Assembly: GCA_016490735.1 (NCBI GenBank)
Contig: JAEMWC010001583.1
Coordinates: 66,666-130,665, forward strand
Source: Pachyseris speciosa
Lineage: Eukaryota; Cnidaria; Anthozoa; Scleractinia; Pachyseridae
DNA: 64,000 nt
Direction of reading: 5' to 3'
Part shown: piece after piece, positions 8,501 through 22,100 of the stretch
Numbering within the stretch: position 1 is the first letter of the stretch
Layout: every line of letters starts with the position of its first letter
Translations under genes and position numbers: made by a program
Notes under the pieces: generated by a model
What the model was told of the DNA's origin: nothing
Databases searched by the model: none
What the model saw: the letters and a program-made list of their open reading frames with translations, nothing else

Positions 8501-11379
8501 AGTACTCAAAATGTGAATGTGCCTCTATGTGGTGACTTACTCACGTGAACGAGTGACAGGGGCTAAGAAGACAAGAATGGGGTGTGGCCTACACACTGAG
8601 CGTTTTGACAACATTACAGAGAACGCCACCTTGTGGCATGCAAAGCAGTCATTTCTTGGGTAAGTTGTTCCAGTAGTATGTATCAACCAGAAAAAGACAT
8701 GTATGTAATGTAGTAGTATCAAAATTATGATCCATTATTTGGTGCCATGTGCATAAGAGAATGAGAATGCAGTTAAAACCTGTTTGTTGCTGAAAATAGG
8801 TCAAACCATACTAGACAGACACTGGGTAAGGAGCTTGTGTTATTTATCAGAATGTGCAAAATATAGATACAGTTGATAAATACATGCCTGCTGGGTCCTT
8901 TATGCTGCCTCATACCCAGGCCCAAAAATAAATTGATAAAATGGCTCAAAGCACCGGGAAACACAGGAATCCCATCTCTCCAAATTTTTCTTTCACCTGG
9001 TTATGAAGTGGTCATTTTGTGTGATGCAGTCCACTAGGATTTGATTGTTCATCTTTAACAAACTCAATACATCTTAATCTATGCAAGCAGTAACTATACT
9101 AGCCAACTGAATAAATGCAGAGGGTGATGGGAAGGTTCGATAGAATACACAATCAATGTGTTGCACGATGGGAAGGTTTGGTGGAATACCGACGAATATA
9201 CAATGAGTTTCCTGCATTTATGATTGGCTGTATTTTCCATGGCATGGTATAAATTCAAATATTCACTATATTTATTTCCCTTGTGAAAGCCAGAAACCAC
9301 AGTCAGAGATTAAATGTCAGCTCCTACAAACCTTTGTCAAATGCTGATATTTTAAGAGCCCTAATCTATAAAATATTATTTCCGAAAACTAATGAGTGCA
9401 TAATTAGATTCCCAAAAAATTTTAGATTTAAATACATGTAAGTCCTTCACACTACATTAATTTACACTGTCAATTTCATTTTCTGTTCTCCCAAACAGTA
9501 CACCTGGGAGCAGCTTTATAAGCCCAATGCCATATCAGGAAGAGAGCCAGGGACACTGTGCCATTTGCGGCAACAATGGCATATGAGCAACGTGTACAGC
9601 AAAGTAAAACAGAACTTCCAGAGTGCTGAGAACCTCATGCTGTGTGCTACCAAGGCATACTTGTGTTGTGCATTGATAAGCTGGGCAGGCCTAGATAGCC
9701 TTGATGGCTTAACACCCGCGAAGATAACACTCATAGATGAGAGGGCCAGCAATGAAATGATGACAAAGTTTATAGAGGAGGTCATTGGGAAATTTGTAGA
9801 AGAGTTCGCTTTTGTGGAGTTTGACATTGAGAAAGCCTGGAGAGAGCAGCAAGAACAGAGAAATAGTCCTGCTGAACAACAGGCAACTGCCACTTGTTCT
9901 TCTTTGACTGTGACTCCAAACTTGGCACCAGGTACATATGTATACACACGTGTATTCCAAGCATGCTTGTCAACATATTTCAGACGGACAGCCTTAAAAC
10001 CCTCTGGTTTATCTTCCTTACTTTTTATCTAGTTTTGCCAGGCTTTAGTGTACTACATATAAGTTTGGAAATAACACTGTGTGTCCAATAAATTATTGAA
10101 CTGAATTTTGTCCACTTGGCTAATGACACTGACCTTACAAAAATAATAGGTGTGGAAATAATTGACAGTAATCAGATTTGTCAGCCAAAAATACCATAAA
10201 AAAAAAAAATTTCACAAGAATACATCTGTAACTACAACATTAATGACCAACAATAACAACAACTATACAAGGCTTTTAAATGTGTTGTGGCTCTTAAAAG
10301 CTGCTTATTCCTCTCAGCAGTGTATAAAATGCACAATCTAACCTCTATTCTATTTTGTAATATCCTGAAGTCAAGTGGTTATAATTGTACAACCAAAGCT
10401 ACCAAATGGTTATGAGGTCCTTGGAGTTGGGCAAGTTGTTGGGGCTGAAGTGCTACAAATTGGGAAGACTATTCCTGTGCTTGTAGCAGCTGTTGAGACA
10501 ACTGCATCAGGAATAATCAGCATTGGTCAGGTAGTCATGTGGCCAAGAGAACATCTGGCAATCCCACAAGCAAGACAGAAAAAAACCTCAAGTGAAGAGA
10601 ATCAACCCAAGCTACCTTCACCAATGTCTGATATGCCAACTGAAAATGATGACAGGGTAATGAATTATGCATTACAATGCATACAGCTAGGTGTCATGCT
10701 GATGCAACTCAATGACACAGAAAAAGAGGGTGATGGAGAAAGAAGTCTCATCAACTGGAAGCTACTCATGCTGTACTTTAGATCAAGGAAGCATGGTATG
10801 AAATACGCATATGAAGCAATGAGGCTGATCACTTGTGTGAAGGGTCTCTACACTGAACAAATGGCACACCGGGTAACCCATGGTCAGTTTGTCAATGTGA
10901 AAGGGGATGCTGGAAATAACTGTGCTAATGATCTCAGGATGGAAATGCTTATTAAGCACTACAAGGTCATTTTGAAAGGCATGTGTGGCAACAAGACCCT
11001 AAAGGCTGTGGAACGAAGCAGTGCTGCTGCTTATGGTTTGAACAAGATAATCCAGAGTTATGACATAACCAGTGACATTCCACCAGATTGAACATCACAC
11101 ACTCACACCAGCACAGTACTGGATATTAAGGAAATGATTACACTCTTTCACGACAAAGCACCCTTCAGTAATCAGCCTGGTAGAGCTCACCGGTCATTTC
11201 CAACAATTAGCAAGAGTCTACTGGACCAACTTGATGTTTCCCTACTACACTCCTGGCTTACAAGGCACAAGAGACGCTTAGCAAAGAACTATCATGCCAA
11301 TTGTGATGATGCAGAAGATGACGAAGAACTAATTGAAGATGACAATGAGATAGAAAGTGCAAATGAGGATGATATGTGA
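5512..11379 (+). pseudogene. Transposase with zinc-finger N-terminus and DUF6589-like core (AcademH-like)
   Basis: Exon 1 (from ATG 5512) has two CxxC pairs, ICRCCCKPL and FVCRSCAWK, a zinc-binding head. Later coding blocks with splice signals lie at about 6010-6209, 6401-6778, 7400-7480, 7690-8120, 8310-8660, 9500-9930 and 10372-11379. Seen motifs: VFDNLNF (about 7824-7844), CGDLLT...RVTGAKKTR (about 8530-8575), WHAKQSFLG, and in the last exon HGQFVNVKGDAGNNCANDL. These fit the DUF6589 family, which I associate with transposases and which should hold a D/E catalytic set, but I cannot assign catalytic residues by eye. Damage seen: frameshifts near 5795, 6635 and 8550, and TGA at 11089-11091 with about 95 codons still open after it. 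It converges on the helicase gene. Confidence 0.65.
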
Positions 11380-12189
11380 TTCAAAGACGGTTAATACTGT
11401 ACCCTTGTACTTCAGTCTGATAATGTATAGAAATTACTAAAGCTATGTGTTTCATTATGACACAATGATGTCAGGATAAATTGGGCCTTGCTGGTTCTGA
11501 AGTTCTTAATATATGCCAGACTGACTACATAAACTTGGGTTCCACCAAGAGACTATTAAAAGTACATGCACTCTTGGTTCCAATCTCCATAGTGCACACA
11601 GTATGAATGTTTAATTGGTACAGACAGAATATGGGAATCAAAAATGCATGTTTGAATTTGATCTAAGATTGTAAGAGGACTTACTGTAGGCCTATTACTA
11701 ATTAAATCAGTAACAAATGGTGGTGCAACTCCATGAATAGCCTTAAAAACTAAAATTAATATCTTAAAATGAATATGGGCACGAACTGGCAGCCAGTGAA
11801 GATATTGAAGCGCCTGTGTAATATGAGAATACTTGCCGATGTCTAAATTTCTTTTTTATGCAAAAAACAAGTTTCTACTGTCGAATGGGAAATGATCAAC
11901 AAAGAGCACGGTAGAAACTTGGCTTTTTGATGGCATTATTTCTCGAAAATGAAGCAGAAACCAGCGAAAAGAAACGAAGTTCACATGCCAAATTCGGCGA
12001 TTTTTGAGCAAGTTAAAAACGAAAAAAAAAAAAACACAAACAGTCACTTAGCATAGTTTTCCACCAAGCCCTTCAATTGTTCTTTTTAAGTGGGCCTTAC
12101 TACTCTGTCTGTGACTCAGTTCTATAACAAAATAATTTTATGTAACGGTACTTCAGATTTCTAGATGGGTCACTGTATCTGTATACACG
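11380..12189. other. Gap between convergent transposase and helicase genes
   Basis: AT-rich, no gene seen. Contains the 3' ends of both genes. Confidence 0.5.
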
Positions 12190-14162
12190 TCAGTGGTATT
12201 TTTGTACAGTGTTATAAATTGCTTGAGCATGGGCAGCACTAAACACAGGAAAATCCATTATAACTCTCTCAATAGAGGTTAAACAAAGTGCATTCTCTAT
12301 GATTGTATCTATGAGCTGTATGCTAAATCCAGTAGCTGGTGTAACTCCCCCAACACAAGATCTACCAGAGCCATGGAGGGACAATCGATAGTCAATGAAA
12401 TCTTGGCGTAGCTTTTGAGCCTTTGATTTAAATAACACTTCATGATTATCCACACGTAATGCTTCTGCTTCACTGGTATCTTCCGAGGGACTGGCCAAGT
12501 AGAGGGTTGAGACATCTGACAGCAGACAGCTGTCACAGTCACAGGTCTTTCTATGGTAATGACAGCATGTATGCTGTGGAAGACTTCGTCTGGGAGTTTC
12601 ATGTCCAAATACCTCAGAATAATTTCTCTCTTGCATTTGCTTGCTGTAACAAATTCTCGCATAACATCAGCCATTTTGGTTTCTGACTGGGATATATCAT
12701 AGGCATTGTAGTAGATTAGTGCCTTTGAGGGAAGGCCATCTCTTCCACAACGTCCAGCTTCCTGAAAATATTCCTCCATTTTATAAGGAACACCAATGTG
12801 TATTACCTGTCTGATATACTGTATGTCTACACCAATGCCAAAAGCAACAGTAACAAAGAGAATTCTTAGCTTGGAGGTGCCGCTTGCCAGCTCTGTTATA
12901 ATTCTCCGACGTTCATGATTTGGGTATTGAGCATGAAACAATGTGAACATACGATTCTTTGCAATAGGTTGAGCATCAGGTGTTTCATACTGTTCTGTAC
13001 CTAGCATCTCACTGAAATACATGTAACAATCGGATATGGTTTCCAAATTAGAATAAACAAGTGTCAGTGGAAATTCTTGTCGATCCTGTTTCAGCTGCTG
13101 CATGAGAGGTTCTATAATTTCTTCAAGTTTAGCATCACCAGTTGACTTTCTTTTGTATGATGCAAATTAGATGTTTTCACGATCTGGATTGATTTTGATT
13201 ATTGTTGGCTCAAACAGTCCAAGGGAATCACAGATAATACCTTGTGTTTTGCAGTTAGCAGTGGCGGTAAGTCCTACAATGGGCACTTGAGGGAAGTAGT
13301 TTCCTAGGACTCCAAGTTTTGCATATGCTGGATGGAAGTCTTTCCTGTTTGACCAACAAATAATACAGAAAACAGTGTCATACACAGCACAACCCTACAC
13401 CAAACACTTGTACTGTACAAATCTTCAATTGACCCTGTGAGACATGGGTTCACACCTCCACGGGACTACAAATGTAGATTACTTGGATGACGACATAGCT
13501 CCCAGCTCTCCCAGATTATTTGTGAGTCTCCAGATTTTTCATCTTACTTCCCTGTCTACTAGATAGAGCCTCAAATCTCCAGGAAAACTGAGTAAGAATT
13601 AGTCAACCAATTCACGATGATGTGGTTTTCAAGAGGGTTGTGTCCCAATCCCACTGATTATGCTAACAAAACATCAATCCCAATCCCATTTTAGATTTTT
13701 TTCCAACAGCCTTTGAAAAATAAATGAAAGTGTTTTTCAGAACACTGTCAGTTGCACTGTATGCTTGGAAAAATTTGGTAACTGAAGCATCTTCTCGATA
13801 TTTGATAGCTCTGGGGATTGTCAGGTGTAGGAGCCATTGGAAGACATTCATTGTTAAAGGGGCACTGTCACGCTATTGTACCATCACTTTAAAAAGCTTA
13901 AAACTGCCAGTGCATCAGTGGAAACCTTAAAATAATGGTATAGTTTTGCTGCCAAAGACTGTAGCACTGCATTGAGACTATAAACTCCTGTATTCCATCA
14001 AAGATGACGAGGATGGAAATGGATTGAAATTTGAAAAAAACTTGTCAGTTTTTTCAAAATTTCAAGCTATGCATTGAAAAATCACCAAAACAATTATTAT
14101 GGTTAGCTCTCCCTGCCAGAATTTCATTGGAATTCTTCTTGCTGATTCTGTAGGAGCATTTT

Positions 14163-14222
<60 letters not shown>
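14163..14222 (+). repeat. (AAT)n microsatellite
   Basis: About nineteen uninterrupted AAT units in the helicase intron. Confidence 0.95.
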
Positions 14223-14223
<1 letters not shown>

Positions 14224-14284
14224 CGATTTATTAGTAGTACTTCCACAAGGTGGCTCTTCACCTACTAATTACAAATCTCAAATC

Positions 14285-14475
14285 AAATCAAATTAAATCA
14301 AATGTTGGTTTTTGAGGAGAGGGGAAAACCGGAGTACCCAGAAAAAAACCTCTCGGAACAGAGTAGAGAACCAACAAACTCAGCCCACCTATGACACCGA
14401 GTCCGGAAATCGAACCCGGGACACATTGGTGGCAGGCGAGTGCTCTCACCACTGCGCCAACCCTGCTCTTTTTTG
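14285..14475 (-). mobile_element. tRNA-derived SINE
   Basis: On the minus strand a Pol III promoter is visible: A box TGGCGCAGTGG and B box GGGTTCGATTTCC. A conserved-looking body follows (GTTGGTTCTCTACTCTG, CCGGTTTTCCCCTCTCCTC), then an (AAATC)n-type tail at the plus-strand left end. The tRNA-like head of about 75 nt plus core domain is the standard SINE layout. It lies in the helicase intron. Confidence 0.7.
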
Positions 14476-15160
14476 CATGATAACAGGTAAAAGACAGTAA
14501 TTTTGGCAGAATTAAACCAAAAACAGCATAAATCCTGGTGACAGTGCTTCTTTAAGAACTTAACATTATATAAGAGAAATACCCTATGTGTCTTATGTTT
14601 CAATCTTCCAGCCTAATTTAACCCAAGTACTTGAACTAAGCTAAAACATTTGGTTAGTCAGACATGATTTGAGTATTGAAACCTGTGGTGTATATTTCAA
14701 ATTTAGGGATCAATTTAACTTTATGTTAGAGAATAAAGTAATAAAACTAACCACTCTTCTATCAGATGAGCTTCGTCGATAACTACAGCTCGAACACGCT
14801 TCTGTAGAGTCTTGTCCCTCATGACCTCGCTCTGCACAAACACCTCTGGATGTGCGAAAATTATCTGAGCACTTTGTCGAAGGTCAGAGCTGGAATCAGT
14901 CAAATCGGTACTGGCTTTCATCACGAATACATTCGTATAACCCATCAACTTTTCCACTTGATCCTGCATCAAGGAATTTAGCGGAGAAACCACAACGATA
15001 GCTGCGCATTGGGAATTGGAGTCACTTCTCAGGAAAGGAAGATGAAACCCAAACTTTGGTATATGAGGGACTTGCCAAAACCTGTCGTTAAAACCGCTAA
15101 AACATCTCTTTTCATCATCACAAACGCTTTCAAAATTTGATGTTGCTGTTCTTTCAAAGC

Positions 15161-15163
15161 CAA
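15161..15163 (+). repeat. 3-bp target duplication CAA, left
   Basis: Matched by CAA at 26750-26752. Removing one copy with the element rejoins the helicase codons in frame. Confidence 0.7.
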
Positions 15164-15572
15164 CACTCTTAAACCTGCAGTTTTAAATTAAGAATTTTTC
15201 TCTTATTTCAGATAAAGCAGATTTCTTATTTTAAGAAGGTCGTTCTTGTTTTCAAGTTACTATTCTTTATTTTAAGAGTGTGCTTAAAATGGTGTTCGTC
15301 TTTCAAAATTTTAAGGTACAGAACTAAGCAAAGGTAGTTCTCTTAAAATAAGCATCAAAATACAAGAAACTTTGTTCTTATTTTAAAACATAATATAACG
15401 AGGTTGTTACTTAATTCAAAGAACAGATCAAAAGATACTAGACATACCTTTCTCGTCTCCTCTGCCATTTGACATTTTAGCATTCTCGTCCCAGGGCTCT
15501 AGCAATTGCCTCTCTTAGGCGGTTAGGCCTGGGTGTTATCGTCCCCAGCTGCTTGCCCCTCGATTTTAGTTA

Positions 15573-15679
15573 CAAACTTAATGATGCAAGGTTGATCAAA
15601 CAGCTACAAACTGATGGTACACCAACAGCTAGAAACACCAGTTTCTAGCTGTTTGATCAGCCTTGCATTATTAAGTTTG
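15573..15679. repeat. Foldback MITE inside EnSpm-like element (copy A)
   Basis: AAACTTAATGATGCAAGG at the left is mirrored by CCTTGCATTATTAAGTTT at the right, with an inner GATCAAACAGCTA/TAGCTGTTTGATC pair. It is also present in the second element copy (38019-38124), so it predates their split. Confidence 0.75.
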
Positions 15680-17326
15680 ATTCTTAGTAACCTGATGCAG
15701 GAGGAACTCTCGTACCAGGCCCAGTAGGTTACCAGTAAGTGTGACAAGCGGCTCTCGTGACGACTTTGGGGGTAAAAATGCATTTAAGGGCATTTAGCTG
15801 GATCCTCCCAAATCCCCAAAATGAAAATGATGCAAGGTGGTGATTTTGGTCAAAGGATTGCTTTTATATGTTGCTATCTGAGCTATCTTTTGGGTGCAAG
15901 GGCAATCATAGCAGGACAATAACAAAAGGGATTTGCACCAATATCCAGGGGGCACGGTTACATAAAAATACTTGCAATGACGTGAGATATTCTGCAGTTG
16001 TTTCCTGTGCTACTGTTGATAAATCTTAATTAAATGTTCTAAAAAGCACTAGAAAAACCATAACGCTTTGAAAACGGCATCTACAAGAACGCAGATGCAT
16101 GAAAAAGTCTAGGGTCCTGATCTGTGAAGCAACAATAAATGGAAAAAGTCAACAAAGATCTATTATAGTACAAGAACTTCAATCCAGCACGGTGTTGGCA
16201 TGCGCATATCAGTGTTTTATAATTAATGCCTAGGGGGAAAGATTCCACGATCAAATCCCCGTGGACATCTGTTAACAAGACCAAGGACGGACCATTCTTG
16301 ACGTAAAAAAAATTAAAAGTTTCAGTTTGAAACCTTCTTTCAGTTACAGACGTTTTTGCATTTATTCAAAGAAAGTTATAAACACAACTACTGCTACAGC
16401 CTGAGCTCATCTAGAAAAAAATCCACTTAGGTAGCCTCAATAAAGTTGTGTGCATATATGTGTATGTAACATCTAAACCTACCCAACTTGACCTTTTAGA
16501 AGTTATTTGATCCACCCGTACATTAACCCAACTTCAGTAACGCTATTTATTTCCTTCGCCATTACAAATGCTTCATATAAATGCTCTGTAGACCGGAACC
16601 AAAGAAATTAAGCACTGGTAACCATACATAAAGAAACTGCAACAAAACACTTTAGAGAATATAAAGATAGTCATAGTAATAACTTCAGATGTCCTCGTCT
16701 TTGTTGTTGTATTATCACCAGCCCAATACGATTCAGACGGGGGTATAACTAAACAGTTGTAAAGCATTGTGACGTCAATAGGCAAGGGAATCCCTGTAAT
16801 CTGGTTATATCAGATTATATTAGATTATGGATTCTGAATCAGTGTTGGATGAACATGACAGGATTGCCCTTCGCTATGGGTTGCTAGGTCTCGTGTATAA
16901 AGTACTGACTTTTAACGCGATCTGCTTTTTGCAAAGAGAAATTAGCTCTTTGCAATGAGATATTAGCCTTCAAAAACTATGTATTCTAGGGTCGCAAAAG
17001 TGCTAATGAGCCCATATAATATCTGTAAAATTCTGCCTTTTCAAACACTGATCACATAAAAAGTATTAAACACTTAGGGCTCGAAATAATAGGGAAATGT
17101 ACTCGTGCTACGTCTTTTCAGTTCGTAAACAATATATTCGTAGCTCAATCAAAAACTGAAACGTTGATGCTAATGAGGCAATATGAAAACAAAGACATCA
17201 GCATGAGCTCCGTAAACGGAATTTTGGCCGAGTTACACCGAAATTGGTTTATTTCTCAATTGGATATTGGTGTAGTTGCAAAGGGAGAATGTCAAAGGTT
17301 TGGCAATCTAAACTATTTCAAGATAC
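15680..17326. other. Left non-coding arm of EnSpm-like element
   Basis: No gene supported. The short open frames here, for instance at 16081-16284 and 17164-17355, recur in copy B only because the DNA is duplicated. Confidence 0.5.
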
Positions 17327-20300
17327 TTATTGATGGTCAAATACGTACTGTCTAAATGGTGTGTACATTTTATCACCAGATTTGTAGCATTGATGGACTT
17401 GGTGAAAGGGAAGGTCACCTGGGCGAATTACATGAAGCCCTTGGGGGAGAGAAGGATCTTCTACCTCCATGGCATTAAGCTCTTTTCTGAAAAATACACT
17501 TTCCATTGCCTTGGTAACGAAAAAAAACACCCACATCCACAACAAACCAAATCTTCGCCAAGCTCCCAAACTCTGGCAGGCCATTTGCGTCGTACCCAAT
17601 AAGTAGAAGGTTCTTGTTCCCTGGAATGTATTTTGTTCCCGTTACAGTCACAGAGTTGCACAGCATTATTTCTTCTGCGGGCGGGCAATGAAGAGGATAA
17701 AAGCGGTTTATGTCACGCCCTGCGGACTCTGCGGCCTCCCCAAGAAGACGTGTACTCTTGCCAAACATCAACTCACTTCCAAAGATTGAGCTGGTCTCTA
17801 CGTTACCTTCGTTGGCGTCCTCGACTGTCATGTTTTTTGCACATTCGATTTTCTGGTGCGTTTGGGAGAGGGAATATGCGATGTTCTTGAAATTTTTTAT
17901 CGTCTTCAGCAGATCTTTAAAATAACAGTGTTTGCCTTCAAACCGCATGCACCAGCTTCTTATTAACGGGCCGAACTTGAACAATTGAGTTGGAAGATGC
18001 ACGAGTAAATGCTGCTTAGGGATTATTGGTGCCCGAGGAAAAACTCGCTTGAACAATGTCAAGTGTTGTTTGATGGCCGTTTTTAGGAACAAAATCGTTT
18101 CCTGGCGAATGGTGGTTGAAAACGCGATTGTCATGATCTCTAGAAGAGAGGCGAAACAGGCCCAATGCTCGGTCTCTGTTTCTACCAATGAACTTAAAAT
18201 TAGAGGCCAAACTTGCGTCAAGAGCCACATGCGTGAGGCACTTTGGCCAAGATTACTTGAGCTTTCCCGTTCCAGATCATATTCTTTAATAACACAGGGT
18301 TTGTCTTTAATGTGCGAATAACCGTATGGAAAACTTTGAATTGCGTTGTTTAAATCCCCTACGGTGAAGTAAACTTTTTCCTTAATATAGAAATTTAGCA
18401 AGTATTTCAGCTCATAAGAAATGATGCCCTCCAGAAACACGTGCATGATGTCTTGAGGTAAATGTTCGCAGACATTAAAATATGGGGCTTCTTCCATCCC
18501 GGACCGACCGTTTACTCCAAAAAGCATGGAATAATATTCTCTTAAGAATTTAGTGGGTGTGTTCTCAAACAACTTTAGCTGTTCTTCGTGATCCCTTTCG
18601 TTTCTTAGCGAAAATTCCTCCTCCGTAAAGAACTCATTCATCGTTTCAAAAGTTGCCATGCAGTGCTGGCACTTTTTTCTTGCTCCACCAACGCTTTCTT
18701 TGAAAGCTCCTGCCAGGTGACTGGCGGGAGTGTCAGCAAGCAACGCCGAAGCCGCTCCTCGAAGTTGCAGGTGTCCATCCCAAACATGAAACGGGTAACC
18801 TCTGTTGGAGCCAAGAGTTTTCAATTCTTTTACAAGGGGCTCTAAGATGCGTTTCAAACCATACGACTGTAGGTAGCTTGTCTTGCAGACCGTGAAAAGA
18901 TGAATCGAATCCAGTTTAGATCGATATTCCTTTCTCATATTACCAAGCTGGTAATAAAATAACGTTATTTTGTGTATTTTGTTGGTAAGAGGGTTGCTTA
19001 GATTTATGTCGTCAAAATACAACAAAATTTGCAGGGCGGTGGGGTCGTTGCTAAACAATTCGTGGTTCTGAAAGACTGTTCCATCACAGAAGTCAGTCAG
19101 CACATTTTCATTTTGGGAAATGTCAGGACCTTCAAGAATCATAGCCACTATGCCTTTGGATCGTAACTGAATTTCTAGAGAGCGAAGCAATGGTATATAA
19201 TAAAACGCTTCTTCCACTAACACGATTCTCTTTTTCCTTTGCCGTTTCCTGGGTAATCGCTGTCTCCCAAGCACATGTCTTTCTGGTTCCTAAAAAGATA
19301 ACAATACGTCATTGCGTTGGCGGCACTCTGGACATTCCAGACGGTGAAACCGTTCTTTATCCTTGTTCCCTTGTCAAGTAAAATTTGTAATCTAGGAATT
19401 ATTTCAGACAACCTCATTTCAACTTATTTCAGGACCAGAGATTCCCTCAAACTGCCCATCCCTGGGCCAATTTACCGATCCCTATCAGTTGCCACCTTAC
19501 ATCTTTAATTCAAGTCATTAAATTGGTAAAACACCGACAACGATACCTAAATTTCAATTTTGCTGAAGAGAAAACTAGCTGAAGAACGATTAGAGGTAAG
19601 TGCATACTATAAAATCTTACTTACAATATATCGGATATCTCTATCCTCCCTTTTATGTAATGTTTCTAGATTGCACACCATAACATCGTTGTATTCCAGA
19701 ACTTCGTCTGAGAACACCGCGTCGAAACCGGTGATGCTAGTGCAGTCTACACCATCGCTTTCTAAACAATTCTCTACAGTTCTTTTAATCCTGCTCAAGG
19801 CACCTTGGAAAAGTTTTTTTGGATAGGCTGGCTATTTGTTGAACACATGTCTTGGTGAGCTTGTTCTCCTCCTTTATTTTGAAAAGGAACTTAGACAGGT
19901 TATCTTCTTTCTCTTCCACAGTGTTTTCAGTTGGACTGTCCTCCAAGTCATCATCGTCGTCATTTTCTCGGACGATTCCGTCGCTGCTAAAATCATCAGT
20001 CTCCTGATCAGTCTCCATATAGGGTGTTTCCATGACAACTTGATTATCTGTGTAAGAGGTTTTTGACAACTATTTAAACGTCCTTACAAAAACGCAAGAG
20101 GTGGGTTATCCCCTTTACTTTCACAAAGTAAAGATAAAAGGTAACCTCTTCACAAGAGTATCGATGAAACATATTGGAATCCCAGTTTTGTTCGAACCTC
20201 CAAGGAAAAAAAACGGTTAGAGAAATCTGGGAGCGAGATAAATCAAGTGTAAAATTAAGTCTCTGAATAAGGTAGGGAAACGAATGTTGGTTATATTTAT

Positions 20301-21149
20301 TGGGAGTTTCGAAAATTGAGAATGGGAGAATTCGGGATTCCACTTTAATTAGGATTTTTCATTTAACTTCTAGTTTTTCAATTATGACAACTGGAGTTAT
20401 ATTTCTATATAAAGTTTTAATTATTTTGAAATTTTTATCGACCGAAGTTTTGTAACCTCCTTCTGTAATCAAATTGTGCGTGCCTTTCATATGAGCGTGT
20501 GGTCGTGATGTGCCATTCGTGGCGTGCGACGAACACCAAAATAAATTTATAGAACTACCTGCTGTTGTTTATATATTTCCTTATAATACCACTATTACCA
20601 CATTGAAAAAAATGCTTGACAAATGCCTGGGGAGAGCTTGGATTTGATCGAGCCATTAATTTCCCCTTCTTATCGTCGAAGCAGTCATTAATTATTTTGC
20701 TTTTCACGAATTCACGGTTATTTGTGCGACGAGATAACCGTTTTCGGCTGTTAATTACAATGACCGCCCTGTCAGACACGTCTTTCAATCCGTAAAGTGA
20801 AGATCTGCTTGAAATATTGAAGACTGATGATTTCAAAAAATAGAAATAAATTAAAAAGAATGGGGACGAAATCAGTCTCGAGCTACCATGCATAGAGGCT
20901 CTCACAAGAGTCGGGAGAGCGTTAAATTTAATACTTCGAATAAGGATTTCATTTCATCTCGATCTGATCTAGAATATTTTGATTGAGTGTTCTTTTGTTT
21001 TACATTATTTGGCTAGTGTTTTCGTTCAAGGTGGCTCCCGACAGTTTCCAGTACTTTCCAAGACTTAGATTTTTTTGATGGGTCATTATAATCACTCTTC
21101 TATAATCGTGGTGTCAGACAAATGACTTACGATTAGTCAACACGTTATT

Positions 21150-21562
21150 ATTTTAATGTCACAATAAGCTACCATAGTTACAGGATAACCTACTAAATAC
21201 ACCCTTAATTTTAGCTTTAACTGCTAACGACTCAAAAACGAGCTCGGTGACCCATATTTTTTATATATTTTTATTATTTTGATAAATGAGACAAGATGAA
21301 ACTTGTTTGCAAAGTTCTGAAAAATTACGTACACGCAGTTCAGAGCTATCTTGAATTATCGTAAATTTAAGGTGGTTATGAACCCCATGTACGGATTTTT
21401 TAAAAAAACTTTGCTACGGGTAGCATCCCATCTGGTTAATCAAAATTAAATAAAAAGTATGGGTCACCGCGCTTGTTTATTAGTTATTATTAGTCAGAGC
21501 TAAAATTAACGGTGTATTTAGAAAGTTATACTCTTGCTATGGCAACTTGTAATGATAAAAAA
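21150..21562. repeat. MITE with long imperfect inverted repeats
   Basis: CTAAATACACCCTTAATTTT (left) pairs with the complement of AAAATTAACGGTGTATTTAG (right), and GGTGACCCATA occurs as an inner inverted pair. It lies in the first intron of the EnSpm-like transposase. Confidence 0.6.
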
Positions 21563-21660
21563 ATTACCACAACTTGTTCACCAGTGAATGGACAATTTGG
21601 AGCCACCTTAAGCCACCACGTCAATGGAATTGGAACATTATTGAACTGGAACACCAGTTC

Positions 21661-21678
21661 CACCCCCCCCCCCCCCCC
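21661..21678 (+). repeat. Poly-C tract
   Basis: C-run of about 17 bases, on the border of the MITE at 21150-21562. Confidence 0.9.
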
Positions 21679-21871
21679 TCCAAGCTGTTGATGGAGGCAA
21701 GGGTCGGTCGGTTCGGTTTTTCTTCTTTGACAAACAAAAAACCAAAATCTTTGCATGTTATTAATTAAAGGGTGCCGACAAAAAAGTTACGCCATTTTGT
21801 GGGACTACAGATTTCCCAACCATTACAGGCGAGAAACATTTGTAACTTTTGAAATCGAATTTCCAGATATC

Positions 21872-22100
21872 CGGTCGGCCAGGGTTTCTGGGTATACGGT
21901 ATTTCGGGGTGTTTAATATTAGGTATACGGTATTTTAATGCTAAAAATTGGGTATTAAGTATACTCACGACTAATTTTGGGTATAAACTATATCATGTTT
22001 TTTCCAATTTTGGTATTTTACATGAATTTTAAATTATTTTTGGGTATACTGGATGTTTCTTTTCGGGTATATTGGTATTCCACTACCCCCCTGGCTGACC
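21872..22100. repeat. GGTAT-rich MITE
   Basis: GGTCGGCCAGGG at the left is mirrored by CCCCCTGGCTGACC at the right. Inside, GGGTAT/GGTATAC motifs recur about ten times. Confidence 0.55.

Larger units (their letters stand above)
12190..15163 (-). pseudogene. RecQ-like SF2 helicase of the transposon, main part
   Basis: Read on the minus strand, the first exon (continuing from 26860-26750) gives LTTGFGKSLIYQ (Walker A) and VVIDEAHLIEEW (Walker B/DEAH), with a donor after 14752. The second exon starts at 13344 and restores W-KDFHPAY across the junction, then gives VGLTATA (motif III), AFGIGVDI, and YFQEAGRCGRDG (motifs V-VI). A CDCDSC cluster suggests the RecQ zinc-binding subdomain. Together these are a complete RecQ helicase motor, normally a 3'-5' DNA unwinding enzyme. 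Its role in transposition is inferred. Defects: TAA at 13167-13169, a frameshift near 12570, and the 11.6-kb insertion at 15163/26750. The intron 13345-14751 holds a SINE and a microsatellite. Confidence 0.75.

Noticed and set aside
13420..13490. Possible tRNA-like sequence resembling 2082-2160
   Set aside because: Only short matches (GACCCTGTG, GACTACAAAT) without A and B boxes or a fold.
16081..16785. Small minus-strand frames repeated at 38527-39230
   Set aside because: Their conservation is explained by the duplicated EnSpm-like DNA. They have no domain and no splice context.
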